Shown in pieces: positions 7,832 to 15,800 of a stretch of 16,420 nucleotides of DNA; within the stretch, counting starts at the first letter, position 1; every line of letters begins with the position of its first letter. Origin of the DNA: Opitutales bacterium UBA7389 (GTDB lineage Bacteria; Verrucomicrobiota; Verrucomicrobiia; Opitutales; Opitutaceae); the NCBI GenBank assembly GCA_002474325.1, contig DKNL01000089.1:1-16420 (forward strand). The letters are read 5' to 3'. A program made the position numbers and the translations under genes. The notes beneath the pieces were generated by a model. It saw nothing but the letters and a program-made list of their open reading frames with translations. It did no database searches and was not told the origin of the DNA.

Positions 7832-9244
7832 ATGAATACCATCAATCGCCGAGAATTCGTCAAAAACTCAGTATACAGTGCCGGTTTTATCGGACTCAGT
7901 GCATGCGCCAGCAATCACACCGAAGCCCAACGCTCAGACTCGAATCGATCTCCATCTCTTACAGCAGAAGGATACGGACGCTTACAGTCGGATCCACTAG
8001 GTCGAATGCGCCTGCCAAAGGGATTCAGCTATAAGGTTTTCTCCCAGGCTGGAGAGACGATGGATGATGGCTTTATCGTACCTGGCGCCCACGACGGGAT
8101 GGATGCTTTTCCTGGTCCCAACGGACTGACCTTGCTAGTTCGCAACCACGAAATGAAACCCTTGGATTCCAGCGACAATCCTTTCTCGAAATCGACAGCT
8201 TGGAAGGATCTCGATACGAGTAAGCTCTATGATGCTGGCAAATCCGGAACTCAGCTGCACGGAGGCACTACTACACTCGTATTCGATACGCGAACACAAG
8301 AGCTCAAACGGCATTACCTTTCTCTCGCAGGCACTATCCGAAATTGCTCCGGTGGATCAACGCCCTGGGGTTCTTGGATCACTTGTGAAGAGACTACTGT
8401 TCGAGCTGGTGAAAAACTTCACAAAGACCATGGGTACAACTTCGAAGTACCGGCGAATTACCAAATGGGGTTAGCCGAACCGTTCGCCCTCAAAGAAATG
8501 GGCCGCTTTAATCACGAAGCCGTCGCAGTGCACCCTGCGAACGGAGTTGTCTATCAAACCGAAGATCGCCCAGATGGATTGATATACCGCTATATACCCA
8601 ATCAACGTGGACAACTGAGCAAAGGCGGCAAATTGCAAGCGCTAGCTATAAAGGGGTCGCCTTCAGCCGATACGCGAAACTGGGCGGAAATGAATCAGTC
8701 TGCGTTCCCAAAAAATGAGCCAGTAAAAGTCGAGTGGATCGATATCCACGATTATGAATCGCCAAACGATGACATGCGATATGTGGGGCACAAGGCTGGA
8801 GCAGCCCGGTTCGCTAGAGGCGAAGGCATGTTCTACGGAAATGGAGAAATCTATTTCGCATGCACTAATGGGGGGACCAAAAAATACGGACAAATATTCC
8901 GCTATAAGCCAAGTCCCAACGAAGGTCTAGCTGGCGAAGAAAACGATCTTGGAATCTTGGAACTATTTATCGAAAGTCAGGATCTGGAACTCCTCAAAGC
9001 CTGTGACAATCTGACAGTCGCCCCTTGGGGAGATGTGGTTATCTGCGAGGATGACGGTGGGAGCAGTGCCATTGTCGGGATTACGCGTGAAGGAAAAATG
9101 TATAAGATTGCCCACGTGGACATGGATAGTGAAGTCGCCGGTGGCTGCTTCTCACCCGATGGCACCACCTTTTTTGTCAATATTCAGCGGAACCCTGGCC
9201 AAACTCTGGCGATTACGGGTCCTTGGAGATCGAGGATAGCTTAA
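7832..9244 (+). CDS. PhoX/DUF839-family phosphatase-like protein, Tat-exported lipoprotein
   Basis: Members of the PhoX family are periplasmic or surface alkaline phosphatases with an Fe/Ca cofactor on a beta-propeller, used for phosphorus scavenging. The 470-residue protein begins with a twin-arginine signal, NRREFVK (5-11), then a hydrophobic stretch and the lipobox LSAC with Cys25, so it should be exported folded and lipidated. PhoX hallmarks follow in order: NCSGGSTPWGSWITCEE (171-187), RFNHEA (225-230), YQTEDR (241-246), RGEGMFY (329-335), CDNL (391-394), ICEDD (404-408) and AGGCFSPDGTTFFVNIQ near the end. The acidic residues and Cys172 are the expected type of metal ligands, but their roles here are assumed. 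ATG at 7832 places the signal correctly; no clear Shine-Dalgarno site. Export would need the Tat system (tatC lies 4.5 kb away). The true substrate may differ from that of PhoX, since DUF839 is broad. Confidence 0.85.
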   Translation: MNTINRREFVKNSVYSAGFIGLSACASNHTEAQRSDSNRSPSLTAEGYGRLQSDPLGRMRLPKGFSYKVFSQAGETMDDGFIVPGAHDGMDAFPGPNGLTLLVRNHEMKPLDSSDNPFSKSTAWKDLDTSKLYDAGKSGTQLHGGTTTLVFDTRTQELKRHYLSLAGTIRNCSGGSTPWGSWITCEETTVRAGEKLHKDHGYNFEVPANYQMGLAEPFALKEMGRFNHEAVAVHPANGVVYQTEDRPDGLIYRYIPNQRGQLSKGGKLQALAIKGSPSADTRNWAEMNQSAFPKNEPVKVEWIDIHDYESPNDDMRYVGHKAGAARFARGEGMFYGNGEIYFACTNGGTKKYGQIFRYKPSPNEGLAGEENDLGILELFIESQDLELLKACDNLTVAPWGDVVICEDDGGSSAIVGITREGKMYKIAHVDMDSEVAGGCFSPDGTTFFVNIQRNPGQTLAITGPWRSRIA

Positions 9245-9267
9245 AGCTAAGCGCGTCTGATTGGCTA

Positions 9268-9286
9268 AATCCTGATCTTTAGGATT
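9268..9286 (+). other. Small hairpin between the PhoX-like gene and the dehydrogenase gene
   Basis: AATCCT and AGGATT are perfect inverted repeats around GATCTTT, 24 bases after the upstream stop and 34 bases before the downstream start. There is no U-run, so it is at most a weak stop or an mRNA-processing or stability element inside a two-gene transcript. Confidence 0.3.
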
Positions 9287-9319
9287 CACACGGACGAACT
9301 AGCGTGCAATCTGGCGATT

Positions 9320-10072
9320 GTGTCTGCTTTTCAATCAATCGAAAATCAAGTCGCTCTCGTAACCGGAGGTGCTTCCGGAATCGGGCTCGCGGTCGCTCGG
9401 CAATTCAGTACCGAAGGGGTTCGTGTCGCTCTATTGGATACGGATGCCGAAAAGCTAGAAGCCGCGGGCACGTCCTTAAAGGGCGATTGCATGATGATCG
9501 TTGCCGATGTAAGCTCGGAATCCGAAGTGCAATCCGCGATCAACGAAATTAAGTCCGTTTTCAGCCAGATCGATATCGTCGTGAATGCTGCCGGGATCAC
9601 CGGAATTACTGGTGAAACTATCGAGCAAATTCCCGTCGATGACTTTACAAAGGTGTTTCAAGTCAATCTTCTTGGATCCTTCAATATTGCCAAGGCAGTC
9701 CTTCCCGGAATGAAGAGTCGAAACTATGGGCGCATCCTCCTAATCGCGTCGATCGCAGGCAAAGAAGGCAATGCTGGCATGGCCTCGTATTCCGCGACAA
9801 AGGCGGGTGTAATTGGGCTTACCAAGGCGATTGGGAAAGAATATTCGGAATCGGGAATCACAATCAATTCTTTGGCTCCAGCCGTAATCAATACGCCGAT
9901 ACACTACGGAATTCCGCAAGAGCAAATTGACTACATGACCGATAAGATCCCTATGAAACGCTGCGGTGAACTCGACGAAATAGTATCGGCAATCCGATTT
10001 ATAGTTTCCCCGGAAAACAGTTTCACGACTGGCTTTTGCTACGACCTGTCCGGAGGCCGAGCAACCTATTGA
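9320..10072 (+). CDS. Short-chain dehydrogenase/reductase (classical SDR)
   Basis: This is an NAD(P)-dependent cytosolic oxidoreductase of the classical SDR family, 250 residues. It shows the nucleotide-binding TGGASGIG (15-22), Asp40 at the end of the second strand (which usually favours NAD(H) over NADP(H)), the DV of strand 4 at 63-64, NAAG (89-92), and the catalytic tetrad Asn116, Ser144, Tyr157 and Lys161 (YSATK). The C-terminal TTGFCYDLSGGRATY is typical of FabG-like sugar or hydroxyacyl dehydrogenases, but the substrate cannot be told. Automatic annotation would probably call it 3-oxoacyl-ACP reductase, which is not supported because there is no fatty-acid gene nearby. It starts with GTG at 9320 without a visible Shine-Dalgarno site. 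It follows the PhoX-like gene by 75 bases, so co-transcription is possible. Confidence 0.93.
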   Translation: MSAFQSIENQVALVTGGASGIGLAVARQFSTEGVRVALLDTDAEKLEAAGTSLKGDCMMIVADVSSESEVQSAINEIKSVFSQIDIVVNAAGITGITGETIEQIPVDDFTKVFQVNLLGSFNIAKAVLPGMKSRNYGRILLIASIAGKEGNAGMASYSATKAGVIGLTKAIGKEYSESGITINSLAPAVINTPIHYGIPQEQIDYMTDKIPMKRCGELDEIVSAIRFIVSPENSFTTGFCYDLSGGRATY

Positions 10073-10172
10073 AGCTGACTCTACTTCGAGTCTAGTACGT
10101 CAACGCCACTTCGCTGATTAGGGCAGCAGCTTCAAAACGAAACTACCTCAAGCTCCAATAAACCTAGCGATC

Positions 10173-10188
10173 CCGAGACGCCTCTCGG
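10173..10188 (+). other. Hairpin in the leader region of the ABC-F gene
   Basis: CCGAGA-CGCC-TCTCGG is a perfect 6-bp stem with a 4-base loop, 54 bases before the ABC-F start. A second CCGAGA (about 10207-10212) lies downstream and could compete for the TCTCGG arm, giving two exclusive folds. Some ABC-F genes are controlled by leader attenuation, but no leader peptide or terminator is clear here, so a regulatory role is speculative. The rest of the 170-base gap shows no clear promoter. Confidence 0.25.
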
Positions 10189-10242
10189 ACCGGAAAGCCG
10201 CTTGACCCGAGACAGCGACTTTCTAAGGTCCACCAACTCCCT

Positions 10243-11874
10243 ATGATTAACCTAGTCGACGTGTCGCTTCGCTACGGCGAAAAAGTCATCTACAACAAGA
10301 TCTCTACGACCATTGGAGTGCGTGACCGTATCGGCTTGGTCGGCTCCAATGGATCGGGCAAATCTACGCTAATCAAACTCCTGCAAGGCGAAGCAGAAAT
10401 CGACAGTGGAGAGGTGGAAAGCCCCGCCTACGTCACTCTGGGCTATTTGCCTCAGGATGGTATCGAAGTTAAAGGCAAATCCCTGTACGATGAGGTATCT
10501 ACCGCTTTCGAGGACGCATTGGAACTGCAAAAGAATATCGACGAGGCTGACGAGAGGATGCTCGAGATGGATACCAATTCCGAGGAATACTACGACCTTC
10601 TCGATCAGATTGGCACCTGGGAACAGAAGCTGGAAGCCCACGAGCCGGCCAAGATGAAATCTAGAATCGAGAAGACTCTCATGGGGCTAGGTTTCGAAGT
10701 GTCCGATCTCGAACGCGATACGGGGGAGTTTTCAGGCGGATGGCAGATGCGAATCGCCTTAGCCAAACTTTTGCTTAAGGAGCCTTCGCTTTTGCTCCTC
10801 GATGAACCGACCAATCATCTCGACATCATCTCCCAACAATGGCTCGAAGACTATCTCACCCATTACGAGGGATCTCTGATGATCATTTCTCACGACAGGG
10901 CATTTCTAGACGTCGTAACGAATCGGACCATTAACCTATCAATGGGCCGCCTAACGTCGTACAGCGGTAACTATTCTTTCTACGTTAAGCAATCGGAAGC
11001 CGATCTCGAAACGCTGCGGAAGAAAGTTAAGAATCAGCAAGCTGAGATCCAACGGCAAAAGGACTTCATCAATCGATTTCGTGGCAACGTAAAGAAAGCT
11101 TCTCTCGTGCAGAGTCGCATGAAGGATCTGGAGAAGATGGAGATTATCAAGCTCCCGCCCCAGGAGAAGAAGATATTTTTCCGTTTCTCTCCTCCACCGC
11201 CTGGCAGCGCCAAAGTTATCGAGCTGCAAAGCGTTTCCAAATCATATGGAGAGATTCAAGTATTCAAAAGACTCGATTTTCATATCGAGAAAGGCGACCG
11301 TTTGGCCGTCGTCGGCGTCAATGGGGCAGGCAAGTCTACTTTGGCCCGTATCCTTGCTGGTGTCGAACCGTTTCAGGAAGGTGAGCGTGCCCTAGGCATC
11401 AATACAGCGCTAGCATACTTCGCCCAGCAGCAAGCCGATGAGCTCGACCCAAACAAGACGGTTCTCGAGGAAGTCGAGCAGGCCTCCGCTGATGCCAATC
11501 GAGAGGAATCGAACCCACGGGCAGTACTCGGGGCGCTGCTTTTCCGCAAGGACGATGTATTCAAAAAGACCAACATTCTTTCAGGGGGCGAGCGGAATCG
11601 CCTAGCGCTGGCCAAGATGCTGATGAAGGAAGCCAACACCATTATCCTTGATGAGCCGACCAATCACTTGGATATCAAGAGCAAGGAAATTCTTCAAGAC
11701 GCGATCCGCGAATTCAATGGCACCGTGATCCTCGTTAGTCACGACCGAGACTTCCTGGATCCTATCGTCAACAAGGTTTTGGAAGTCAGCAAAACAGGCA
11801 CGCGAATGCTCACCTGCAACGTCTCCGAATACCTTGTGCGGCTGAAGGAAGAACAAGGAACTCTAGCCAGGTAA
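10243..11874 (+). CDS. ABC-F family ATP-binding protein (translation factor type)
   Basis: This is a soluble ABC protein with two ATPase domains in one chain and no membrane domain. Relatives (EttA, Uup, YbiT, YheS and antibiotic-protection factors) bind the ribosomal E site and reset stalled ribosomes. The protein has 543 residues. Domain 1: Walker A GSNGSGKS (34-41), a Glu-rich helical arm (about 85-145), signature FSGGW (163-167), Walker B LLLLDEPTNHLD (183-194), switch ISHDR. The interdomain linker is a charged coiled coil (about 250-318) with QSRMKDLEKME. Domain 2: Walker A GVNGAGKST (358-366), signature LSGGE (446-450), Walker B TIILDEPTNHLD, switch VSHDRDFLD. The first signature has Phe for the usual Leu. 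The short linker does not have the extended tip of drug-resistance types, so housekeeping is more likely. Its 3' end overlaps the convergent metallo-hydrolase gene by 12 bases. Confidence 0.94.
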   Translation: MINLVDVSLRYGEKVIYNKISTTIGVRDRIGLVGSNGSGKSTLIKLLQGEAEIDSGEVESPAYVTLGYLPQDGIEVKGKSLYDEVSTAFEDALELQKNIDEADERMLEMDTNSEEYYDLLDQIGTWEQKLEAHEPAKMKSRIEKTLMGLGFEVSDLERDTGEFSGGWQMRIALAKLLLKEPSLLLLDEPTNHLDIISQQWLEDYLTHYEGSLMIISHDRAFLDVVTNRTINLSMGRLTSYSGNYSFYVKQSEADLETLRKKVKNQQAEIQRQKDFINRFRGNVKKASLVQSRMKDLEKMEIIKLPPQEKKIFFRFSPPPPGSAKVIELQSVSKSYGEIQVFKRLDFHIEKGDRLAVVGVNGAGKSTLARILAGVEPFQEGERALGINTALAYFAQQQADELDPNKTVLEEVEQASADANREESNPRAVLGALLFRKDDVFKKTNILSGGERNRLALAKMLMKEANTIILDEPTNHLDIKSKEILQDAIREFNGTVILVSHDRDFLDPIVNKVLEVSKTGTRMLTCNVSEYLVRLKEEQGTLAR

Positions 11875-12705
11875 GCCAACATAGAAGCAGTTCATCTCCT
11901 TCTCTTGACCCACAGTCGTCAGAGGGCCATGGCCACTAGCCAACACAGTATCGTCGGCAAGCGAGAGAATCTCATTCAAAGCTTTAAGGCTATTATCGTA
12001 GGAAACATTCGGACCGCCCATAGAACCGGCAAATATAGCATCGCCTACGAAAGCGAAATCTCGATCTAACCCTCCCACGACAAATGTAGCGCCACCACTC
12101 GTGTGACCTGTCGTATTGAACATCTCGACACTCATGCATCCGACGTTGGATTGAAAACCTTCGTCGATTGTAGCTGCATCAAAATCAACCGACGGCTCTA
12201 ACCTGCTGATCACCGCATTGGCTCCTGTCTCTGACAAGATCTTTGGAGCACCTTCAATATGATCACCATGCGAATGGGTAAGAAACAGCGTCTTTAACTG
12301 GAGCCCCAGCTCATTGATTTTGGCGAGCATGAGCTCCGGGTCCGTTCCGGTATCGAATGCTATCGCTCCCTTAGTATTGGGATCCCAAAGTAAATAGGCA
12401 TTAACGTGCCAATCGTAAAATGGCGACGCTATGAGCTCAAATCCATCGACTGGATCGGGCTGCTCCGGATACCAATCGCCACGTCCAATTTTAAGCAGCG
12501 CATCGACGTTCAAATCGAGATACTTCCCAACAGCGGAAACCGCAGCTTCATCAAATTCGCCCCGCCGAATTTTCCGAATACTCTCCTCAGAAACGCCTAC
12601 CCTTTCCGAAAGATCTTCAGTCGTTATCTCCTGACCTTTCTGGGCCTTGCCTATCACATCATTGAAATCGTCTTCTACCGGAAGTTTCATCGGCGTATCG
12701 TTCAA
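11863..12705 (-). CDS. XRE-like HTH fused to a metallo-beta-lactamase-fold hydrolase (glyoxalase II-like)
   Basis: The C-terminal part (about 88-280) is a metallo-beta-lactamase-fold hydrolase with a full glyoxalase II-like ligand set: THSHGDH (His144, His146, Asp148, His149), His201 in GHTSGG, Asp222 in GDAIFAG and His259 in SGHGP. Such enzymes use two metals to hydrolyse thioesters such as S-lactoylglutathione, or act as persulfide dioxygenases; the substrate is unknown here. The N-terminal about 75 residues look like a Cro/C1-type helix-turn-helix: ITTEDLSERVGVSEESIRKI is the two-helix core, followed by a helix ending in DALLKI. There is no signal peptide, so it is cytosolic. Start: TTG at 12703-12705 has a GAGGA four bases upstream; ATG at 12688-12690 (275 residues) is the alternative, and both keep the HTH. 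The stop lies inside the ABC-F gene end. Confidence 0.88.
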   Translation of the reverse strand: MNDTPMKLPVEDDFNDVIGKAQKGQEITTEDLSERVGVSEESIRKIRRGEFDEAAVSAVGKYLDLNVDALLKIGRGDWYPEQPDPVDGFELIASPFYDWHVNAYLLWDPNTKGAIAFDTGTDPELMLAKINELGLQLKTLFLTHSHGDHIEGAPKILSETGANAVISRLEPSVDFDAATIDEGFQSNVGCMSVEMFNTTGHTSGGATFVVGGLDRDFAFVGDAIFAGSMGGPNVSYDNSLKALNEILSLADDTVLASGHGPLTTVGQEKEMNCFYVGLPG

Positions 12706-12792
12706 CGAATCCTCGCCAATATGCGACCATAATCATGGTCAAAAGCCTCGAAGAGCCTTTACAAGGTTTCTAAAGCAGACAGACAAGGATCT

Positions 12793-12858
12793 AGGCTGGT
12801 TTTAGCCTCCAGGGCTTAGTCCCTTAAATCATCCACCCAAGAAGGAGAACTAAGCCCT
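12793..12858 (-). other. Tandem hairpins between the RND permease gene and the metallo-hydrolase gene
   Basis: AGGGCTTAGT (12811-12820) is perfectly repeated inverted as ACTAAGCCCT (12849-12858). CCTT (12822-12825) and AAGG (12842-12845) can extend the stem across a small internal loop. Beside it AGGCT-GGTTTT-AGCCT (12793-12808) forms a second small stem. On the minus strand these come 38 bases after the RND stop and before the hydrolase start. There is no T-run, so a partial terminator or processing site is more likely than a strong intrinsic terminator. Confidence 0.4.
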
Positions 12859-12895
12859 TCGACTTGGTTCAGACTCGAACTAACCTTACCTACTT

Positions 12896-15800
12896 CTACT
12901 TCCTGCCAACAGATTCAAAGGAATCGGCAACATCCGCTAGCTCGCCTGTTTGCTCAAAACCGCGATCAATAGGTCGATCGTACAACTTGCACAAACCAAC
13001 TCGAATATCCTCAAATATTACTGTTATTGTCGGGACGAGCAAGAGAGTGATAGTCGTGGCGAACACGATACCCCATCCCAAGGACACCGCCATCGGAATC
13101 AGGAACGCCGATTGCGTGCTAGGATCGAACATCAAAGGAAGCAAACCGAAGAAAGTCGTTAGCGATGTCAGCAAAATTGGTCGGAAACGGCGAACTCCTG
13201 CCAGGCGAACCGCGTCGATCAACTTCATGCCTTTCTTGACCTGGCGGTTTATGAAATCCACCATCACCAGACTGTCGTTTACCACAACCCCCGATAAGGC
13301 CATCATACCCAGTAACGAAAGCATTGATACGGCTGAAGTCGGACTGTTGCCTCTTCCAAGGACGTCGAGCAAAAGGAAATTCATAATCATATGACCTAAA
13401 AGCGCTCCGATTATACCGAAAGGAATCGCCGACATGACAATAAAAGGCTGCGTATAGCTTTTGAACGGGATCGCCAGTAACACGTAGATAGCAGCGATAA
13501 CAAAATAGACACCCGTTAGTAGCTCTTCATTATTCCTCGCCTGATCTCGAGCCCGGCCATCAAGGCTCGCGGCCATTCCGGAGTAATCGGCAATCAGATC
13601 GGGAATCACGTTCGCATACAAGTCCAATTCGATGGCGTCCACATCAACCGTTTCCGTATCCGCATCCGCGGATACTCGGATTATACGATTGCGATCGATC
13701 CGCTGAATCGATGGCAAGGCTCTTCCGGGCACCACCTGGGCGACTTCTTCAAACGGGACTTCCGTACCATTCTGAGTGCGGATCATCATAGTTCGTAGAG
13801 CGGCTAGCGAACGGCGTTCCTCCCGCGGATAGCGCACCATAACATTGACGTCATCGCGACCCCGCTGGATTTTCTGGGCTTCCGCCCCGAAGAAAGCCTG
13901 TCTAACTTGGGAAGCCAACTGTTGGGCCGTCACCCCGAGGTTGGTAGCCGCAGGTTTGAGCTCGAGTTCCAACTCTTCAGTCGATCGTTCGAAGGAGTCC
14001 TCAATATCGTAAAGGCCTGCATACCCAGCCATGACTTTCTGAAGCTCCTCAGAGACCTCTCTCAGATCGTCGATGCTCGGGCCTTGCAATTGGATGGTCA
14101 GAGCCCCGCCACCACCGCGAGCAAAGGAAAATGAGAATCTCTCCGCTTCTGGTATTGGCGGTACACGGTCGCGTAGAGCCAATGTTACCTCGCGACTTCC
14201 AATTTGCACACCAGTTTCCTCCGGCGGAAGCATTTCTACAACGAGCTCTCCGTTTTCAGCAACGCCAGCCGGTGGTCCCCGACTACCGCGAGGCCCACCT
14301 CCCCCAAAAGGATTCCCCCCAGCGGTAGCAAAAATGTCGGTGATGATCGTCTTACCGTAATGTTCCTCTAGTTCCTTCTTGTAATCGAGTGCATGCTTTT
14401 CAATTTCATCTATCTTGCTCTTAGTAACCTCAAATGTCGTTCCCGCTGGCATCTGTAAGGTCACGGAAACACGGTCTCGGGGCAAACGTGGGAAGGAGCT
14501 GTAAGGGAGACGATCTCCCGCTATGTATCCTATGAACACGAGAAGTATAGCGATGAACAACGCAGCCGTACCGTATCGAAAATGCAGGCAGAATTCGAGC
14601 GCGGGCCGGTAATACTTGAGGATCAAAGATTCCAAACCGTTGGCGAAAAATCGCTGGAAACGCACGAGGAAGTTGTTCTCGTTTTCAGTCTTACCCAAGC
14701 CTCTGCAATGCTTCAAGTGAGCCGGCAAAATGAATTTCGATTCGACAATGGAAAAGAAGAGCACGGGTACGACCACAATGGGGATCATCTTGAAAAAATT
14801 GCCCCGTAGACCTGTCATCATCGCGATCGGCGAGAAAGCGACCATTGTAGTCAGAACACCGAATATAACTGGTATCGCTACTTCCTGAGTCCCTTTAATC
14901 GCCGCGGTCAACGAATCGGAGCCTCGCTGCATGTGTTGATACACATTTTCCCCCGTCACGATAGCATCATCGACCACAATCCCTAGTACGAGGATGAAAG
15001 CAAAAAGCGTAATCAGGTTGAGGGATGCTCCAATAACGGGAAGCAGGAAGAACGAGCCAGCAAACGCGATTGGGATACCGAGCGAGACCCAAAACGCTAA
15101 GGTTGGACGTAGGAAAAGGGAAAGGATTACGATAACCAGGCAGAAGCCCATAACCGCACTATTTCTCAACGTCAGAAGACGCCCTTTGATTCGCCCAGAG
15201 TCGTCTTGCCAATACCCTAGTTCTATACCGTCTGGCAATCGCTCTTGCTTGTCTATGATGAAATCCTTAACTGTATCACCTATATCGATAGCGCTTTGGT
15301 CGCCCGTTCGAAAAACATCGACCGCTATGGCCCGCTTACCATTGAAACGTGCTTCGATCGGCATCTCATCGAATCCATCTTGAACGATCGCTATATCCGC
15401 TAAGGTGATACGCGTTCCATCTGAAGTTGTCAGGACCGGCACTTCAGAGAACTCCGCTTGCGTGTAGGCTTGCTGTGAGGTGCGTAAAAGAATGTTGCCT
15501 CCGTCGGTCTTGATGCTTCCCGCAGACAAGTCCACAGAGTGGTTTCTTACTGATCGAACCACTTGATCGAAGGTCAAACCATACTCACGCAAGGTCGCTT
15601 CCGGCACTTCGATGGCTATTTCGTATGGGCGAACGGCCTTCAGGGCAGTTAATGTGATATCCTCCAATCCACCGAGCTCATCACGGATCTCCTCACCAAG
15701 CCGTTTCATTTCAAATTCGCTTAGGTCGCCGGATACAACGACCGTTATTACTCGCTCTTGCAAACCGGCCACTGTAATCTGTGGCCGCTCCGCCTCGATA

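Noticed and set aside
10202..10230. A promoter with TTGACC upstream of the ABC-F gene.
   Set aside because: The only TA-rich hexamer (TTCTAA) is 13 bases away, too close for a normal promoter.
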